Source: Marinobacter sp. 2_MG-2023
Lineage (GTDB): Bacteria > Pseudomonadota > Gammaproteobacteria > Pseudomonadales > Oleiphilaceae
DNA: 64,000 nt
Assembly: GCF_030546935.1 (NCBI RefSeq)
Contig: NZ_JAUOPH010000002.1
Coordinates: 186,001 to 250,000, forward strand
Direction of reading: 5' to 3'
Shown: one piece after another, positions 49,862 to 59,330 of the stretch
Numbering within the stretch: the stretch's first letter is position 1
Layout of the letters: each line of letters starts with the position of its first letter
The notes under the pieces: generated by a model
Database searches by the model: none
Told to the model about the DNA's origin: nothing
Seen by the model: the letters and a program-made list of their open reading frames with translations, nothing else
Position numbers and translations under genes: made by a program

Positions 49862-50893
49862 ATGGACTCAATCACTCAGGCAGCTCTTGGTGCCTCCATA
49901 GCGGGCGCGCTTGCGGGCAAAACTCTCGGGCGACCCGTTCTGCTCACCGGCGCATTGCTGGCCACTTTGCCCGATCTTGATGTGTTGATCGATTACGGAA
50001 CGGCGGTCGCGAATTTTACCCAGCACCGCGGATTCAGCCACTCACTGTTCGTGCTTGCTCCGCTCTCCTTACTGCTCGCCGGTATACTCTGGCGCTGGAA
50101 GCCAGAACCGGGGTTCCACCGCTGGTTATTGCTCACCGCGTTGATCCTCCTGACGCACCCGCTACTGGACACTTTTACCACCTACGGCACTCAGCTTTTC
50201 TGGCCTGTAGGCAGGCCGCTTGCTATCAGCAGCATCTTTATTATTGACCCCCTGTATACGCTCCCTCTGCTAGCTGGCTGCGCCGCCTTCCTGCTGCGTC
50301 CTTCTACACTACGAGCCATAACAACTGGCCTGTTTCTTTCCACTGTGTATCTCGGCTGGTCGTTTGTAGCTCAGCAAATCATTACCGAGCGTGTGCAGCC
50401 TGCACTCGCCGAAGCCGGCTTTGCGGGCGCTGAACTCCTTGTTCAGCCCATGCCTTTCAACACGGCGCTATGGCGCGCCACGGCCATCACTGATCAGCAC
50501 AGGGTGGAAATCGTTACCGGCTTCCTGGATGGCGACGCGCCCTTAACGCTTGAGTATTTCCCCCGACAGCCAGAGCTGGCGAGCGCCGTCTCGCACTTAC
50601 CCGAAACCCGTCGCCTGGAATGGTTCACCCGAGGATTTCTCGATTACACAAAAAATTCAGACGGTGAAATCACCGCGACCGACGTTCGTCTGGGCATTCC
50701 CGGGGCACATCCTTTCAGCTTCATACTGGCCAATGAACAGAATGGCGCGATCACCCCGGGCAATGGCGGAAGAACGCAGAGGCCAGCCTTGAATACCAGC
50801 GCACTGCCTTTACTCTGGGGCCGGGCCACCGGAGCGATCCCCGTGCTCTGCCTTGCCAGCCTTACAACGCCAGCCGTCGGCCAGGAGTGCTGA
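49862..50893 (+). CDS. YdjM-like membrane protein with metal-dependent hydrolase motif (DUF457)
   Basis: A 343-residue protein with four to five membrane segments and the family histidines: MDSITQAALGASIAGALAG at the N-terminus, QHRGFSHSLFVL and THPLLDTFTTYGTQLFWP. These are usually annotated as inner-membrane metal-dependent hydrolases; in E. coli YdjM is SOS-induced. No LexA box was recognised upstream here. It precedes rsuA, whose start lies just six bases beyond this stop. Confidence 0.85.
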   Translation: MDSITQAALGASIAGALAGKTLGRPVLLTGALLATLPDLDVLIDYGTAVANFTQHRGFSHSLFVLAPLSLLLAGILWRWKPEPGFHRWLLLTALILLTHPLLDTFTTYGTQLFWPVGRPLAISSIFIIDPLYTLPLLAGCAAFLLRPSTLRAITTGLFLSTVYLGWSFVAQQIITERVQPALAEAGFAGAELLVQPMPFNTALWRATAITDQHRVEIVTGFLDGDAPLTLEYFPRQPELASAVSHLPETRRLEWFTRGFLDYTKNSDGEITATDVRLGIPGAHPFSFILANEQNGAITPGNGGRTQRPALNTSALPLLWGRATGAIPVLCLASLTTPAVGQEC

Positions 50894-50898
50894 AAACC

Positions 50899-51591
50899 AT
50901 GCGTCTTGATCAATTTATTGCCACAAGCTCACTACTCTCGCGCAAAGAAGCCAGGCGCGCCATACATGCCGGCAACGTCGAAGTAGACGGTGAGGTCTGG
51001 AAAGATACAGGTAAACATTTGCCAGCCGGGGCCCAGGTTGTGCTGGAAGGCGTGCCGCTATCGCTGCCGGGGGAGCGCTATCTGATGCTTAATAAGCCTA
51101 CGGGCGTTGTCAGCGCAACCCGTGACAGCGAGCACCCTACAGCGCTGGACCTTCTGCCACCAGAGCTGACCCGGAACCTCCACATCGCCGGCCGGCTGGA
51201 CGCCGACACCACTGGTTTACTGCTACTGACAACCGACGGCCAATGGTCCCACAGAATCACCTCACCGCGGGTGGAGTGCCCGAAAACCTATCGGGTGAGC
51301 CTGAGCACACCCCTCGCAGAATCGGCTATAAAGGAGCTGGAAACCGGCCTTATGCTCCATAACGATCCGAAACCTACAAAGCCTGCACAGGTGAGGATAC
51401 TTGAGCAAAAGCTGGTGGAGTTGACGATTTCAGAAGGGCGTTATCATCAGGTCAAACGCATGCTGGCTGCGGTAGGCAGCCATGTGGAAGCTCTGCACCG
51501 GCAAAGCATAGGCAGCATTACACTGGACCCGAAGCTGGAGCCCGGCGATTACCGGGAGCTGACAGAGCAGGAAATTGCCTCGGTCGGCTGA
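50899..51591 (+). CDS. rsuA: 16S rRNA pseudouridine(516) synthase
   Basis: A 230-residue enzyme with an N-terminal S4 RNA-binding domain (MRLDQFIATSSLLSRKEAR) and the catalytic aspartate motif GRLDADTTGLLLLTTDG. It has the length of E. coli RsuA (231). AGGAG stands 11 bases before the ATG at 50899, inside the end of the upstream gene. It converges on the asparaginase-like gene with two bases between the stops. Confidence 0.93.
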   Translation: MRLDQFIATSSLLSRKEARRAIHAGNVEVDGEVWKDTGKHLPAGAQVVLEGVPLSLPGERYLMLNKPTGVVSATRDSEHPTALDLLPPELTRNLHIAGRLDADTTGLLLLTTDGQWSHRITSPRVECPKTYRVSLSTPLAESAIKELETGLMLHNDPKPTKPAQVRILEQKLVELTISEGRYHQVKRMLAAVGSHVEALHRQSIGSITLDPKLEPGDYRELTEQEIASVG

Positions 51592-51593
51592 AC

Positions 51594-52073
51594 TCAGGTG
51601 CGCTCGAAGCGCTGCGCTTTCAGGTTCTTGCGCACAGCCCCTGCTTCGAACACTTCCCCGTTCATGGCGATATAGACCCCCGGCGACAAAAGCTGCACGG
51701 CTGCCCATGCAAAACCGATATTAAAGACAGCATCGCTCCGGCGCATCCGGGCTGGTTGCATGGCACCCGTAAAGACAATGGTTTTGTCGCTCAGTGATGA
51801 CAGAACCTGAGCGGTTTCAGCCATGGTATCCGTGCCGTGGGTAATCAGAATGCGATCGCCCCCGCAGCCCGCGACGGCATCAAGAACCTGATCACGGTCT
51901 TCATCGGTCATCTCCAGGCTGTCTTTGCGCAACAATCCCTCCAGGTGATAACCCTTGTGGATGTTGGATTCTGCCAGGAGCTCCGGTATCAGGGACTCAC
52001 CGATTTCAAACTCGCTGTTGGCATCGAAATACACTTTATCGATGGTGCCACCCGTGGTGAAAATCCGGATCAT
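51594..52073 (-). CDS. one-domain asparaginase homologue
   Basis: A 159-residue protein equal to only the N-terminal domain of L-asparaginase. Both substrate threonine motifs are kept: TTGGTIDK at the start and ILITHGTDTMAETA. Full asparaginases have ~320-350 residues and need the C-terminal domain for the dimer interface. Short versions form a known but little-studied group in proteobacteria. AGGAAAG precedes the ATG, and there is no sign of a truncated downstream half, so it is probably a genuine small protein. Activity is uncertain. Confidence 0.82.
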   Translation of the reverse strand: MIRIFTTGGTIDKVYFDANSEFEIGESLIPELLAESNIHKGYHLEGLLRKDSLEMTDEDRDQVLDAVAGCGGDRILITHGTDTMAETAQVLSSLSDKTIVFTGAMQPARMRRSDAVFNIGFAWAAVQLLSPGVYIAMNGEVFEAGAVRKNLKAQRFERT

Positions 52074-52118
52074 AGGGCTTCTTTCCTACTCAGCTTGCTG
52101 TGCGCTCTTTCGTGCATT

Positions 52119-53057
52119 TTAGTTCAAAGCAGCGGTAGTGCTGCGAACCTTGGCGTCATAGGCCGCGTTCTTTTCCTCTGCGTATTGTCGAGCAGCCTTG
52201 GCTACCTGCCCACTTGCACCGGTATCCAGCCAGCGTTTGATACGCCCGGCATCCCCCATGGGCGACCGGGTGCCCAGAGAATCCAGAAGAACCGTAACCA
52301 CGGGCTTGCCGTTCATTTGGGAAATCATCACCAGACATCGCCCTGCTTCCGAAAGATAGCCGGTTTTGCTCAAACCAACCCCCCAGCTTTCACGGTGTAC
52401 CAACGCGTTGGTATTGCCGAAGGATAAACTGTACCGGGGCTTGCGGAACTGGCCACGAAAATAATCGGTAGTGCTGTACTCCTTAATCTCCGGATAGTCT
52501 GCGGCCGCATTAACCAGCCTTACCAGATCCCCCGCAGTTGAGAGATTTTCCACAGAAAGCCCGGTCGGGTCCACAAACCGGGTGCCCGTCATGCCAAGGG
52601 CTTTTGCCTTGGCATTCATCGCCTCAACGAAACTGTCGAAACCACCCGGATGGCTTCGGGCCAGGGTGTACGCGGCAAAATTCTCTGAGGACATCAGCGC
52701 AATGCGCAGCACGTCGGCACGACGCATCTGCGAGCCAATCCGGATGCGACTGTAGGCATTAGCCGCAGCTGGCGTATGACGTTTCTGAAACACCAGCCAT
52801 TCATTCAACGGCGCTCCGGACTCGAGCACCACCAGTGCTGTCATCACTTTGGTAATGGAAGCGATAGGCACGGAGCGATCGGCATTTTTGCCAAAAACCA
52901 GGTCATTGGAACCGGCCACTGCTACTGCCACGTTAACCGACGCAAGATTCGGGCCCTGGACACCGGCTTTGCCGGCATCATTTTGTTGGGCGTGGACCAG
53001 AACCGGCAGACTGAAGGCCAGCCACAGCAACACCTTCGCCATAGTATTTCTTTTCAT
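52119..53057 (-). CDS. pbpG: D-alanyl-D-alanine endopeptidase (PBP7)
   Basis: A 312-residue periplasmic serine peptidase of the LD/DD S11 type. The signal peptide ends near VHAQ. Active-site motifs are SITK, SEN (in MSSENFAAYTLARS) and KTG (in LSKTGYLSEAG). It cleaves peptide cross-links in murein. Two ATGs, at 53057 and 53042, could start it; the longer is given. It lies 55 bases after ilvD on the same strand. Confidence 0.92.
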   Translation of the reverse strand: MKRNTMAKVLLWLAFSLPVLVHAQQNDAGKAGVQGPNLASVNVAVAVAGSNDLVFGKNADRSVPIASITKVMTALVVLESGAPLNEWLVFQKRHTPAAANAYSRIRIGSQMRRADVLRIALMSSENFAAYTLARSHPGGFDSFVEAMNAKAKALGMTGTRFVDPTGLSVENLSTAGDLVRLVNAAADYPEIKEYSTTDYFRGQFRKPRYSLSFGNTNALVHRESWGVGLSKTGYLSEAGRCLVMISQMNGKPVVTVLLDSLGTRSPMGDAGRIKRWLDTGASGQVAKAARQYAEEKNAAYDAKVRSTTAALN

Positions 53058-53111
53058 CTAGTACGCTCTTATTGAACTCTTATTGAACTCTATCCAGCCA
53101 TTTTAATGGCA

Positions 53112-54788
53112 TCAGGGCAGATCGGTAACTGCGCCAGTGGATGCAGAGCTTACAGTACGGGCGTATTTTGCCAGCACGCCCCGGGTATAGCGTGGCTGGG
53201 GTGCCACCCAGGCGGCACGCCGACGTTCAAACTCCTGCGCTGATATACCCAACTCAATGCTGTTGGCTACCGCATCAATGGTGATTGTATCGCCATCCTC
53301 AACCAGCGCAATGGGGCCACCACTGGCAGCTTCGGGCGTAATGTGGCCGACCACAAATCCGTGGCTACCGCCGGAAAAGCGGCCGTCAGTGATCAATGCC
53401 ACATCGTTGCCAAGCCCTTTACCCATAATCGCTGACGTCGGGGTCAGCATCTCCCGCATACCCGGACCACCTTTTGGTCCCTCGTAACGAATTACCAGCA
53501 CATCGCCGGCAACGACCGTACCGTCCATAATTCGGGCCTGGGCTTCCTCTTCCGAATGAAAAACTCTGGCGCGACCGGAAAAGTGGGTGCCTTCCTTCCC
53601 TGTAATCTTGGCAACCGACCCCTCTGGAGCGAGATTACCGTAGAGTATGCGCAAATGACTGTCGGCCTTAACGGGGTTGTCGAACGCGTGAATAATGTCC
53701 TGCGCCTCAGAATAAGGCGCAACGCGCTCAAGGTTTTCCGCCATTGTCTGCCCGGTTACCGTCAGGCAATCCCCGTGAAGCAGGCCCCTATGCAAAAGCA
53801 TCTTCATCAGGGGCTGGATACCACCAACCGCCACCAACTCCGACATCATGTAATGCCCGCTCGGGCGCAAGTCTGCCAGCACAGGTACGCGCTTCCCGAT
53901 ATCGACAAAGTCCTCCAGGCTCAGCTCAACACCAACCGTACTGGCCATCGCCAGGAGGTGCAGAACCGCGTTGGTTGAGCCACCCAGAGCGATCACAACC
54001 GTAATGGCATTCTCAAACGCTTTCCGGGTCATGATATCCGAGGGCTTGATGTCCTTATCAAGAAGGTTCAGAACCGCCGCACCAGCGGCCCGGCAGTCGT
54101 CAGTCTTGGTATCAGATACCGCATTTTGGGCCGAGCTCCCCGGTAAGCTCATCCCCATGGCCTCAATCGCAGACGCCATGGTATTGGCCGTGTACATGCC
54201 GCCACAGGAACCCGGGCCAGGTATGGCTGTTTCCTCAATCTGTTTTACGTCAATCAGCTCAAGGTCTCCGCGGGCGTGGGCGCCCACTGCCTCGAACACC
54301 GAAACTATGTCTGTGTGATTTTTACCAGGCATGATCGTACCACCATACACAAATACTGATGGCCGATTCAGTCTGGCGAGCCCCATCAGGCAGCCGGGCA
54401 TATTCTTGTCGCAGCCCCCGATGGCAACCAGCCCGTCAAACCCCTCGCAGCCTGCCACGGTTTCTATGGAATCTGCGATAACCTCCCGCGAAACCAGAGA
54501 GTACTTCATGCCCAGAGTGCCATTGGCAATGCCATCAGAAACGGTGATGGTATTAAAAATCAATGACTTGCCGCCGGCCTCATCGGCACCGACAGAGGAC
54601 GCTTCTGCCAGCTCATGAATGTGCATATTACAGGGCGTCAGGTTACTCCAGGTCGAAGCAATGCCAATCTGGGGCTTGCGGAAATCTTCGTCGGTGAAAC
54701 CAACAGCCCGGAGCATGGCCCGGCTGGCGGACTTGCCAATACCATCCACCACAGGGGAGGAGTAACGGCGGCGGTTGTTATCGGGCAT
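53112..54788 (-). CDS. ilvD: dihydroxy-acid dehydratase
   Basis: A 558-residue enzyme of branched-chain amino acid synthesis. Iron-sulfur ligands are in [10 protein letters not shown] and [12 protein letters not shown], and the [10 protein letters not shown] segment is present. It is shorter than the 616-residue E. coli type and belongs to the compact subgroup. AAGGAG lies before ATG 54788; the frame start at 54821 is not used. It is divergent from the phosphoketolase-like gene. Confidence 0.94.
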   Translation of the reverse strand: MPDNNRRRYSSPVVDGIGKSASRAMLRAVGFTDEDFRKPQIGIASTWSNLTPCNMHIHELAEASSVGADEAGGKSLIFNTITVSDGIANGTLGMKYSLVSREVIADSIETVAGCEGFDGLVAIGGCDKNMPGCLMGLARLNRPSVFVYGGTIMPGKNHTDIVSVFEAVGAHARGDLELIDVKQIEETAIPGPGSCGGMYTANTMASAIEAMGMSLPGSSAQNAVSDTKTDDCRAAGAAVLNLLDKDIKPSDIMTRKAFENAITVVIALGGSTNAVLHLLAMASTVGVELSLEDFVDIGKRVPVLADLRPSGHYMMSELVAVGGIQPLMKMLLHRGLLHGDCLTVTGQTMAENLERVAPYSEAQDIIHAFDNPVKADSHLRILYGNLAPEGSVAKITGKEGTHFSGRARVFHSEEEAQARIMDGTVVAGDVLVIRYEGPKGGPGMREMLTPTSAIMGKGLGNDVALITDGRFSGGSHGFVVGHITPEAASGGPIALVEDGDTITIDAVANSIELGISAQEFERRRAAWVAPQPRYTRGVLAKYARTVSSASTGAVTDLP

Positions 54789-54919
54789 GAGTCTCTCCTT
54801 GTCATAAACGTTCAAAACCACAGCTGTTGTCAGAAGTCAGCCTGACTGACCTGCATCAAAAGGCATGGGGTTCGCGTGTCTTACACTCGTTCAAAATAAC
54901 CAAGCCGTGGAGGCACACT

Positions 54920-57319
54920 ATGTCATCACCCATTTCGCCAGCAGCGGCTTGCCCTGAGTATGAATTGTGGCGTCAGGGGTATGGCGTAATCCAGCATACC
55001 GAAACTACATGCGACCATGTACAGATTCTCGCATCGCGTCTTGTCGCTGCCGGCCATCAACCCAATACGGCAACCGTCTATCGCAAGCTTGCAGATCTGG
55101 ATCGGCTGACCAGTGCTGGCATGTGGCTGGTTGTTCACATGACCTATGCAAACCGTGTCGACACCTCCGGCAGTCCGCTGGAGGCAAAGGATTTCAAGTG
55201 CAACCCTGAAGGCCATACCGGCGGTTCATTGAACATGGTACCTGCCTATGCGGCTTACCTGGCACTCAACAACCTGACCGGACAGACCCGGAGCTGGTTG
55301 ATGGGCCAGGGGCATTGCGTAGCGGCTATCGATGCACTGAACCTGCTAACCGGCAACCTGCTCCCGGAACAACACGAACGCTATACGGGCACAGGCGGCC
55401 TGTCCCGGATGGTAGCCGATTTCTACAGCTACCAGCAAAAACCGGATGGCAGTATGGCCGCGCCACTGGGTAGCCACGTCAACCCCTATACCGCCGGCGG
55501 CATTATCGAAGGCGGCTATCTTGGTTTTGCAGAACTTCAGTACGCGCACATGCCATTGCCAGGCGAGTCGCTGGTAGCCTTTCTTTCCGACGGCGCCGCC
55601 GAAGAGCAACGCGGCAGCGACTGGGTTCCTCGCTGGTGGCGAGCGGAAGACTGTGGACTGATCACGCCCGTGATGATCGCCAACGGTCGCCGTATTGAGC
55701 AGCGCACCGAGCTGGGTACCCGCGAAGGGCTTGAGCGGTTCGAGGCGCACCTGGCAGCCCGGGGCTTTGACCCCTTCCGGTTTGACGGACGCGATCCGGC
55801 TGCGTTCGTTTGCGCTCTCGCGGAGATGGAACATTCACTTGAGTATCGTGCCGGCCAGGCGCTCGAGGGTGAACTGAACTATCCGGTTCGTATTCCCTAC
55901 GGCATCGCGGAAACCGTCAAAGGCTTCGGCTTCTACGGAGCTGGCCTCAACTCTGCTCACAACCTGCCACTGCCGGGCAACCCGCGCATGGATGTTCGTG
56001 CCCGGGAGCTGTTTTGTGAACATGCTGCACGACTCTGGGTAGCCCCGGACGAACTTGCAGACAGTGTGCAGCGCCTGAAAGAACACCAACAACAGGGGCG
56101 ACCTCCAGAACGGGATCACCCTCTTGCAAGACGCGACCCACCAGATCCTGTTATTCCCGCGATAGCGCCAAGGCGTGACCAGGTTTCTCCCATGCTCGCG
56201 GTGGATGATTTTTTCCGGGCTCTGGTCAAGCAAAATCCGGATCTCCGCGCCCGGGTAGGCAACCCTGATGAACTTGCGAGCAACCGACTGACCGGCGTTC
56301 TGGAAGATCTGAAGCACCGGGTAAACGACCCGGAGAACTCTTCAGAGTCTGTGACAGGCAAGATCATCACTGTGCTGAATGAGGAGTCCGTTGTTTCTGC
56401 CTGCCTTGCAAATAAAGCCGGTATTAACCTGGTTGCCAGTTACGAAGCCTTCTGCGTAAAAATGCTCGGCGCCATCCGGCAGGAACTGATTTTCTCCCGG
56501 CACCAGAAAGCCGTTGGCCGACCCGCTCGGTGGCTGGGCCTGCCGGTTATAGCCACATCCCATACCTGGGAGAATGGCAAGAACGAGCAATCCCATCAGG
56601 ACACCAGCTTCTGTGAGAGCCTGCTAGGAGAAATGGGCGATGTGTCGCGGGTCATCTTTCCTGCCGATTACAACAGCGCTCTTGCGGTTCTTCCGTCAGT
56701 CTTTTCGGGGCGAGGCAAAATCAGCTGCATGGTGATTCCGAAGCGGGAGCGACCTTGCGTTTTTGATGCTCCGGAAGCAGAAGCACTTGCCCGGCACGGC
56801 GCACTGGTTGTGGATGAAGACACCTCGGGCGGAGAACCGATCCTCTTGATCGCCAATGGCGCCTATCAGCTATCCGAAGCCATTCGCGCCTGCGATCGCC
56901 TGCGTGAAACCGGCGCGTCTTTCCGCCTGGTGTATGTGCAGGAACCGGGGCGCTTCCGCGAGCCAAGGGACACCCTGGAAGCAGAAAGCTGCATGTCGGA
57001 GATTGAGCGGGAGCGCCTGCTACCGAGTCGATTGCACCGTAGGGTAGCACTGACTCATATGCGACCCGAAGTATTCCGCGGGCACCTTCACCCGCTATTT
57101 CCGGATCCGGGGCACAGCCGGGTGCTGGGCTATATCAACCGGGGCGGCACATTGAACGAAGCCGGGATGTTATTTGCGAACCGCTGCTCCTGGGGCCACA
57201 CCCTGGCAGCCTGCGCCAGCGTTCTGAACAAGCCACCCGGCGAGTGGCTGTCCAGTGCAGAGCTGGCCGCAGTGGAAGGCCGCGGCGACCCGGCTCTGAT
57301 CACACGCGGCTTGTCCTGA
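54920..57319 (+). CDS. divergent phosphoketolase-like TPP enzyme
   Basis: A 799-residue protein aligned in general plan with xylulose-5-phosphate/fructose-6-phosphate phosphoketolase. Recognisable are an N-terminal GHTGGS and GQGHC (in place of GHWGT and GPGHGG), the central HVNPYTAGGIIEGGYLGF and FLSDGAAEEQRG cofactor region, and SHTWENGKNEQSHQD in the C-terminal half. Several positions differ from true phosphoketolases, so activity may differ; some database entries call such proteins xylulose 5-phosphate 3-epimerase. GGAGG lies before ATG 54920. It stands alone with no pentose or acetate kinase genes beside it. Confidence 0.75.
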   Translation: MSSPISPAAACPEYELWRQGYGVIQHTETTCDHVQILASRLVAAGHQPNTATVYRKLADLDRLTSAGMWLVVHMTYANRVDTSGSPLEAKDFKCNPEGHTGGSLNMVPAYAAYLALNNLTGQTRSWLMGQGHCVAAIDALNLLTGNLLPEQHERYTGTGGLSRMVADFYSYQQKPDGSMAAPLGSHVNPYTAGGIIEGGYLGFAELQYAHMPLPGESLVAFLSDGAAEEQRGSDWVPRWWRAEDCGLITPVMIANGRRIEQRTELGTREGLERFEAHLAARGFDPFRFDGRDPAAFVCALAEMEHSLEYRAGQALEGELNYPVRIPYGIAETVKGFGFYGAGLNSAHNLPLPGNPRMDVRARELFCEHAARLWVAPDELADSVQRLKEHQQQGRPPERDHPLARRDPPDPVIPAIAPRRDQVSPMLAVDDFFRALVKQNPDLRARVGNPDELASNRLTGVLEDLKHRVNDPENSSESVTGKIITVLNEESVVSACLANKAGINLVASYEAFCVKMLGAIRQELIFSRHQKAVGRPARWLGLPVIATSHTWENGKNEQSHQDTSFCESLLGEMGDVSRVIFPADYNSALAVLPSVFSGRGKISCMVIPKRERPCVFDAPEAEALARHGALVVDEDTSGGEPILLIANGAYQLSEAIRACDRLRETGASFRLVYVQEPGRFREPRDTLEAESCMSEIERERLLPSRLHRRVALTHMRPEVFRGHLHPLFPDPGHSRVLGYINRGGTLNEAGMLFANRCSWGHTLAACASVLNKPPGEWLSSAELAAVEGRGDPALITRGLS

Positions 57320-57322
57320 GGC

Positions 57323-59065
57323 TCAGCCGGCAACCGGCTCCACCCGCCGGTTGCCGGCACCGGGCCGAACCAGTCGGCTTGCACTGCGTGTTGTGTCTAA
57401 GGCGTAGTCGCGAGATTTGATGGTGTCGACGAAGTACCAGTCTGCACGGGCTTCCTGGGTTGTGAATGTCACAACCATATAACCACGCTGGTTGATGTTA
57501 AGATAATCCAGGTCGTCCACCAGCAGGCCAATCCCCTGCTCGGCGCCAGTAATCTGGCTCTCTGGCAGCTCAAGGTACTCTTCAAGACCCGGCGAAGAAA
57601 CCGATGCTGCTGCGAACTCGACACCAATCTGGTCGCCATTAATATCTTTCAGGTTATTAGCCCAGGCGTTATGGGTGTCGCCCGCCAGTACCACAAGGTT
57701 TTTGTTCAACTGCTTTACAGTGCCCAGCACCACTTCGCGCTCATACTGATAGCCGTCCCACGCATCGAGATTATAGGGCGCAACAGTCTCAATTCGCGCC
57801 AACTCTTCATCTGTGAGTGTGAGATCACCCATTAGTTTTCGACCCTTGAGCTGTGCAAGCTCCCCCAGTTGCTGGGGTAAACCATCAAACTCCTCAGTTG
57901 CAATTTTGACGAGTAACTCCGCAGGCAGGTTCATTCGCCCCATCAGTATCTGCTGCCCCAAGACTTGCCAGGTGGCGGTGGAGTACCCCAATGAGGCTTG
58001 CAGCCAGAGCAGCTGCTCCGCACCTAGCAAGGTGCGGTTCGTGCTCCCGACATCCGCTATAAACCGGGCCTGATCCAACCCTGTGGCCGTGAAATAGTCC
58101 AGATAGTCCAGCTGCTTATCCCGGCCCATATGGCGGGTGTCCAACATATGCAGGGCGACCAGATCGCCAAACTGGAAAGTGCGGAAAATGGCTTCGTCGT
58201 TGCCCTCAATCACCGGACGGATTGGCATCCATTCAAAGTACGCCTGCAATGCCTCAAGCTTACGCGTACCGTAATCCCCTTCACCGGCATTGTGGTTGTT
58301 GGCGCCATTTTCCCAGGCATCGTTGGCCACCTCATGGTCATCCCAGACCACAATAAACGGCACCTTGCTGTGCAGGGTCTGAAGATCACTATCGCCCCTG
58401 TAGATACCGTAGCGGCGCCGATAGTCGTCAAGTCTGATTAGTTCAAGGTTGTTGTCAGTCGGGAATGTGCGCCCCAGCGCAGCGGCATCTGCAGCGGCAT
58501 AACTGCCCGCCTCACTGCTGTATTCATAGATATAGTCACCCAGATGAACAACTGCATCCAGGTCGTCGCGCTTGCTGATTTCCCGATAGACGTTGAAGTA
58601 ACCAGCCGGGTAATTCGCACAGGAGACAACAGCCAGCCGAACCGAATCTACGGCACCTTCGGGCAAGGTCAGGGTCGTGCCGACGGAAGACTCACTGTCG
58701 GAAGTATGGAAGCGATAGTAGTAAGTCTGGCCCGGGGAAAGGCGGCGAACATCTATTTTTACCGTGAAATCGTGGGCCTGCCGGGCCTCTGCAGTCCCCG
58801 AATGCACCAGGTTTTCAAAACCTCTGTCAGTCGCTACTTCCCAGGCCACATTCACGGCTTTTTCGAGATCTTTATCTGGCACGACTCGCGTCCACAGAAC
58901 CACTCCGTCTGCCAAGGGATCACCACTGGCAACACCATGGGTAAACACGGTGGAGCGCTTGTCATCACTATCCAATATACAGCCTGCCAATCCAGTAGAG
59001 ACAACCACAGCCCCCATACCCATCGCAGATGCTTTCAGAAAGTCCCGCCTCGTCAGTCTTTTCAT
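57323..59065 (-). CDS. phoD: PhoD-type alkaline phosphatase, Tat-exported
   Basis: A 580-residue phosphatase/phosphodiesterase. The twin-arginine signal TRRDFLK begins at residue 5 and ends in a GLAGC lipobox-like site. The phosphoesterase core is visible as VHLGDYIYEY, VVWDDHEVANDAW, VVLAGDTHNAWANN and related metal sites. It releases phosphate outside the cytoplasm. ATG 59065 has AGGGA eight bases upstream. A tandem Pho-box-like repeat lies ~110 bases upstream. It converges with the phosphoketolase-like gene. Confidence 0.92.
   Translation of the reverse strand: MKRLTRRDFLKASAMGMGAVVVSTGLAGCILDSDDKRSTVFTHGVASGDPLADGVVLWTRVVPDKDLEKAVNVAWEVATDRGFENLVHSGTAEARQAHDFTVKIDVRRLSPGQTYYYRFHTSDSESSVGTTLTLPEGAVDSVRLAVVSCANYPAGYFNVYREISKRDDLDAVVHLGDYIYEYSSEAGSYAAADAAALGRTFPTDNNLELIRLDDYRRRYGIYRGDSDLQTLHSKVPFIVVWDDHEVANDAWENGANNHNAGEGDYGTRKLEALQAYFEWMPIRPVIEGNDEAIFRTFQFGDLVALHMLDTRHMGRDKQLDYLDYFTATGLDQARFIADVGSTNRTLLGAEQLLWLQASLGYSTATWQVLGQQILMGRMNLPAELLVKIATEEFDGLPQQLGELAQLKGRKLMGDLTLTDEELARIETVAPYNLDAWDGYQYEREVVLGTVKQLNKNLVVLAGDTHNAWANNLKDINGDQIGVEFAAASVSSPGLEEYLELPESQITGAEQGIGLLVDDLDYLNINQRGYMVVTFTTQEARADWYFVDTIKSRDYALDTTRSASRLVRPGAGNRRVEPVAG
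57326..57358. repeat. inverted repeat in the phoD 3' end
   Basis: Perfect 12-base arms GCCGGCAACCGG and complement around a nine-base loop lie within the last codons of phoD and just seven bases after the stop of the convergent gene. It can form a strong stem in either transcript. Confidence 0.85.
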
Positions 59066-59174
59066 TCTTATTTTCCCTGTGAATTCCCGATACCGGGCGG
59101 TAATTGCCCGAAACATAAAGACGTTCGCCTATACGGCGCCTGCATAGAAACTAGTCCGGCAAGATGAATAACGC

Positions 59175-59213
59175 ATTGCCAAATTGCGACAATGCCATGT
59201 CAAATTGCGACAG
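59175..59213 (-). promoter_or_regulatory. Pho-box-like tandem repeat upstream of phoD
   Basis: CAAATTGCGACA occurs twice on the plus strand, at 59180-59191 and 59201-59212, exactly 21 bases apart. Read on the minus strand the block gives CTGTCGC, TGACAT, TTGTCGC and TGGCAA at 10-11-base intervals around AATT spacers, the layout of tandem Pho boxes. It lies ~110 bases before phoD. Confidence 0.62.
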
Positions 59214-59290
59214 ATAAGCTGTCAGGCAAGGGGGAACTCAGAGGAAGATAAGTTTGCAGGAAAGGGTGACTGGAAATCACACTGCAGAGA

Positions 59291-59316
59291 AAAGTACCCG
59301 GAACGCCGGGTACCTT
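59291..59316 (-). terminator. terminator after the GST gene
   Basis: GTACCCGG and CCGGGTAC pair around AACG; on the minus strand TTTT follows. It lies 15 bases after the GST stop. Confidence 0.8.
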
Positions 59317-59330
59317 TCAATGTATCACGC

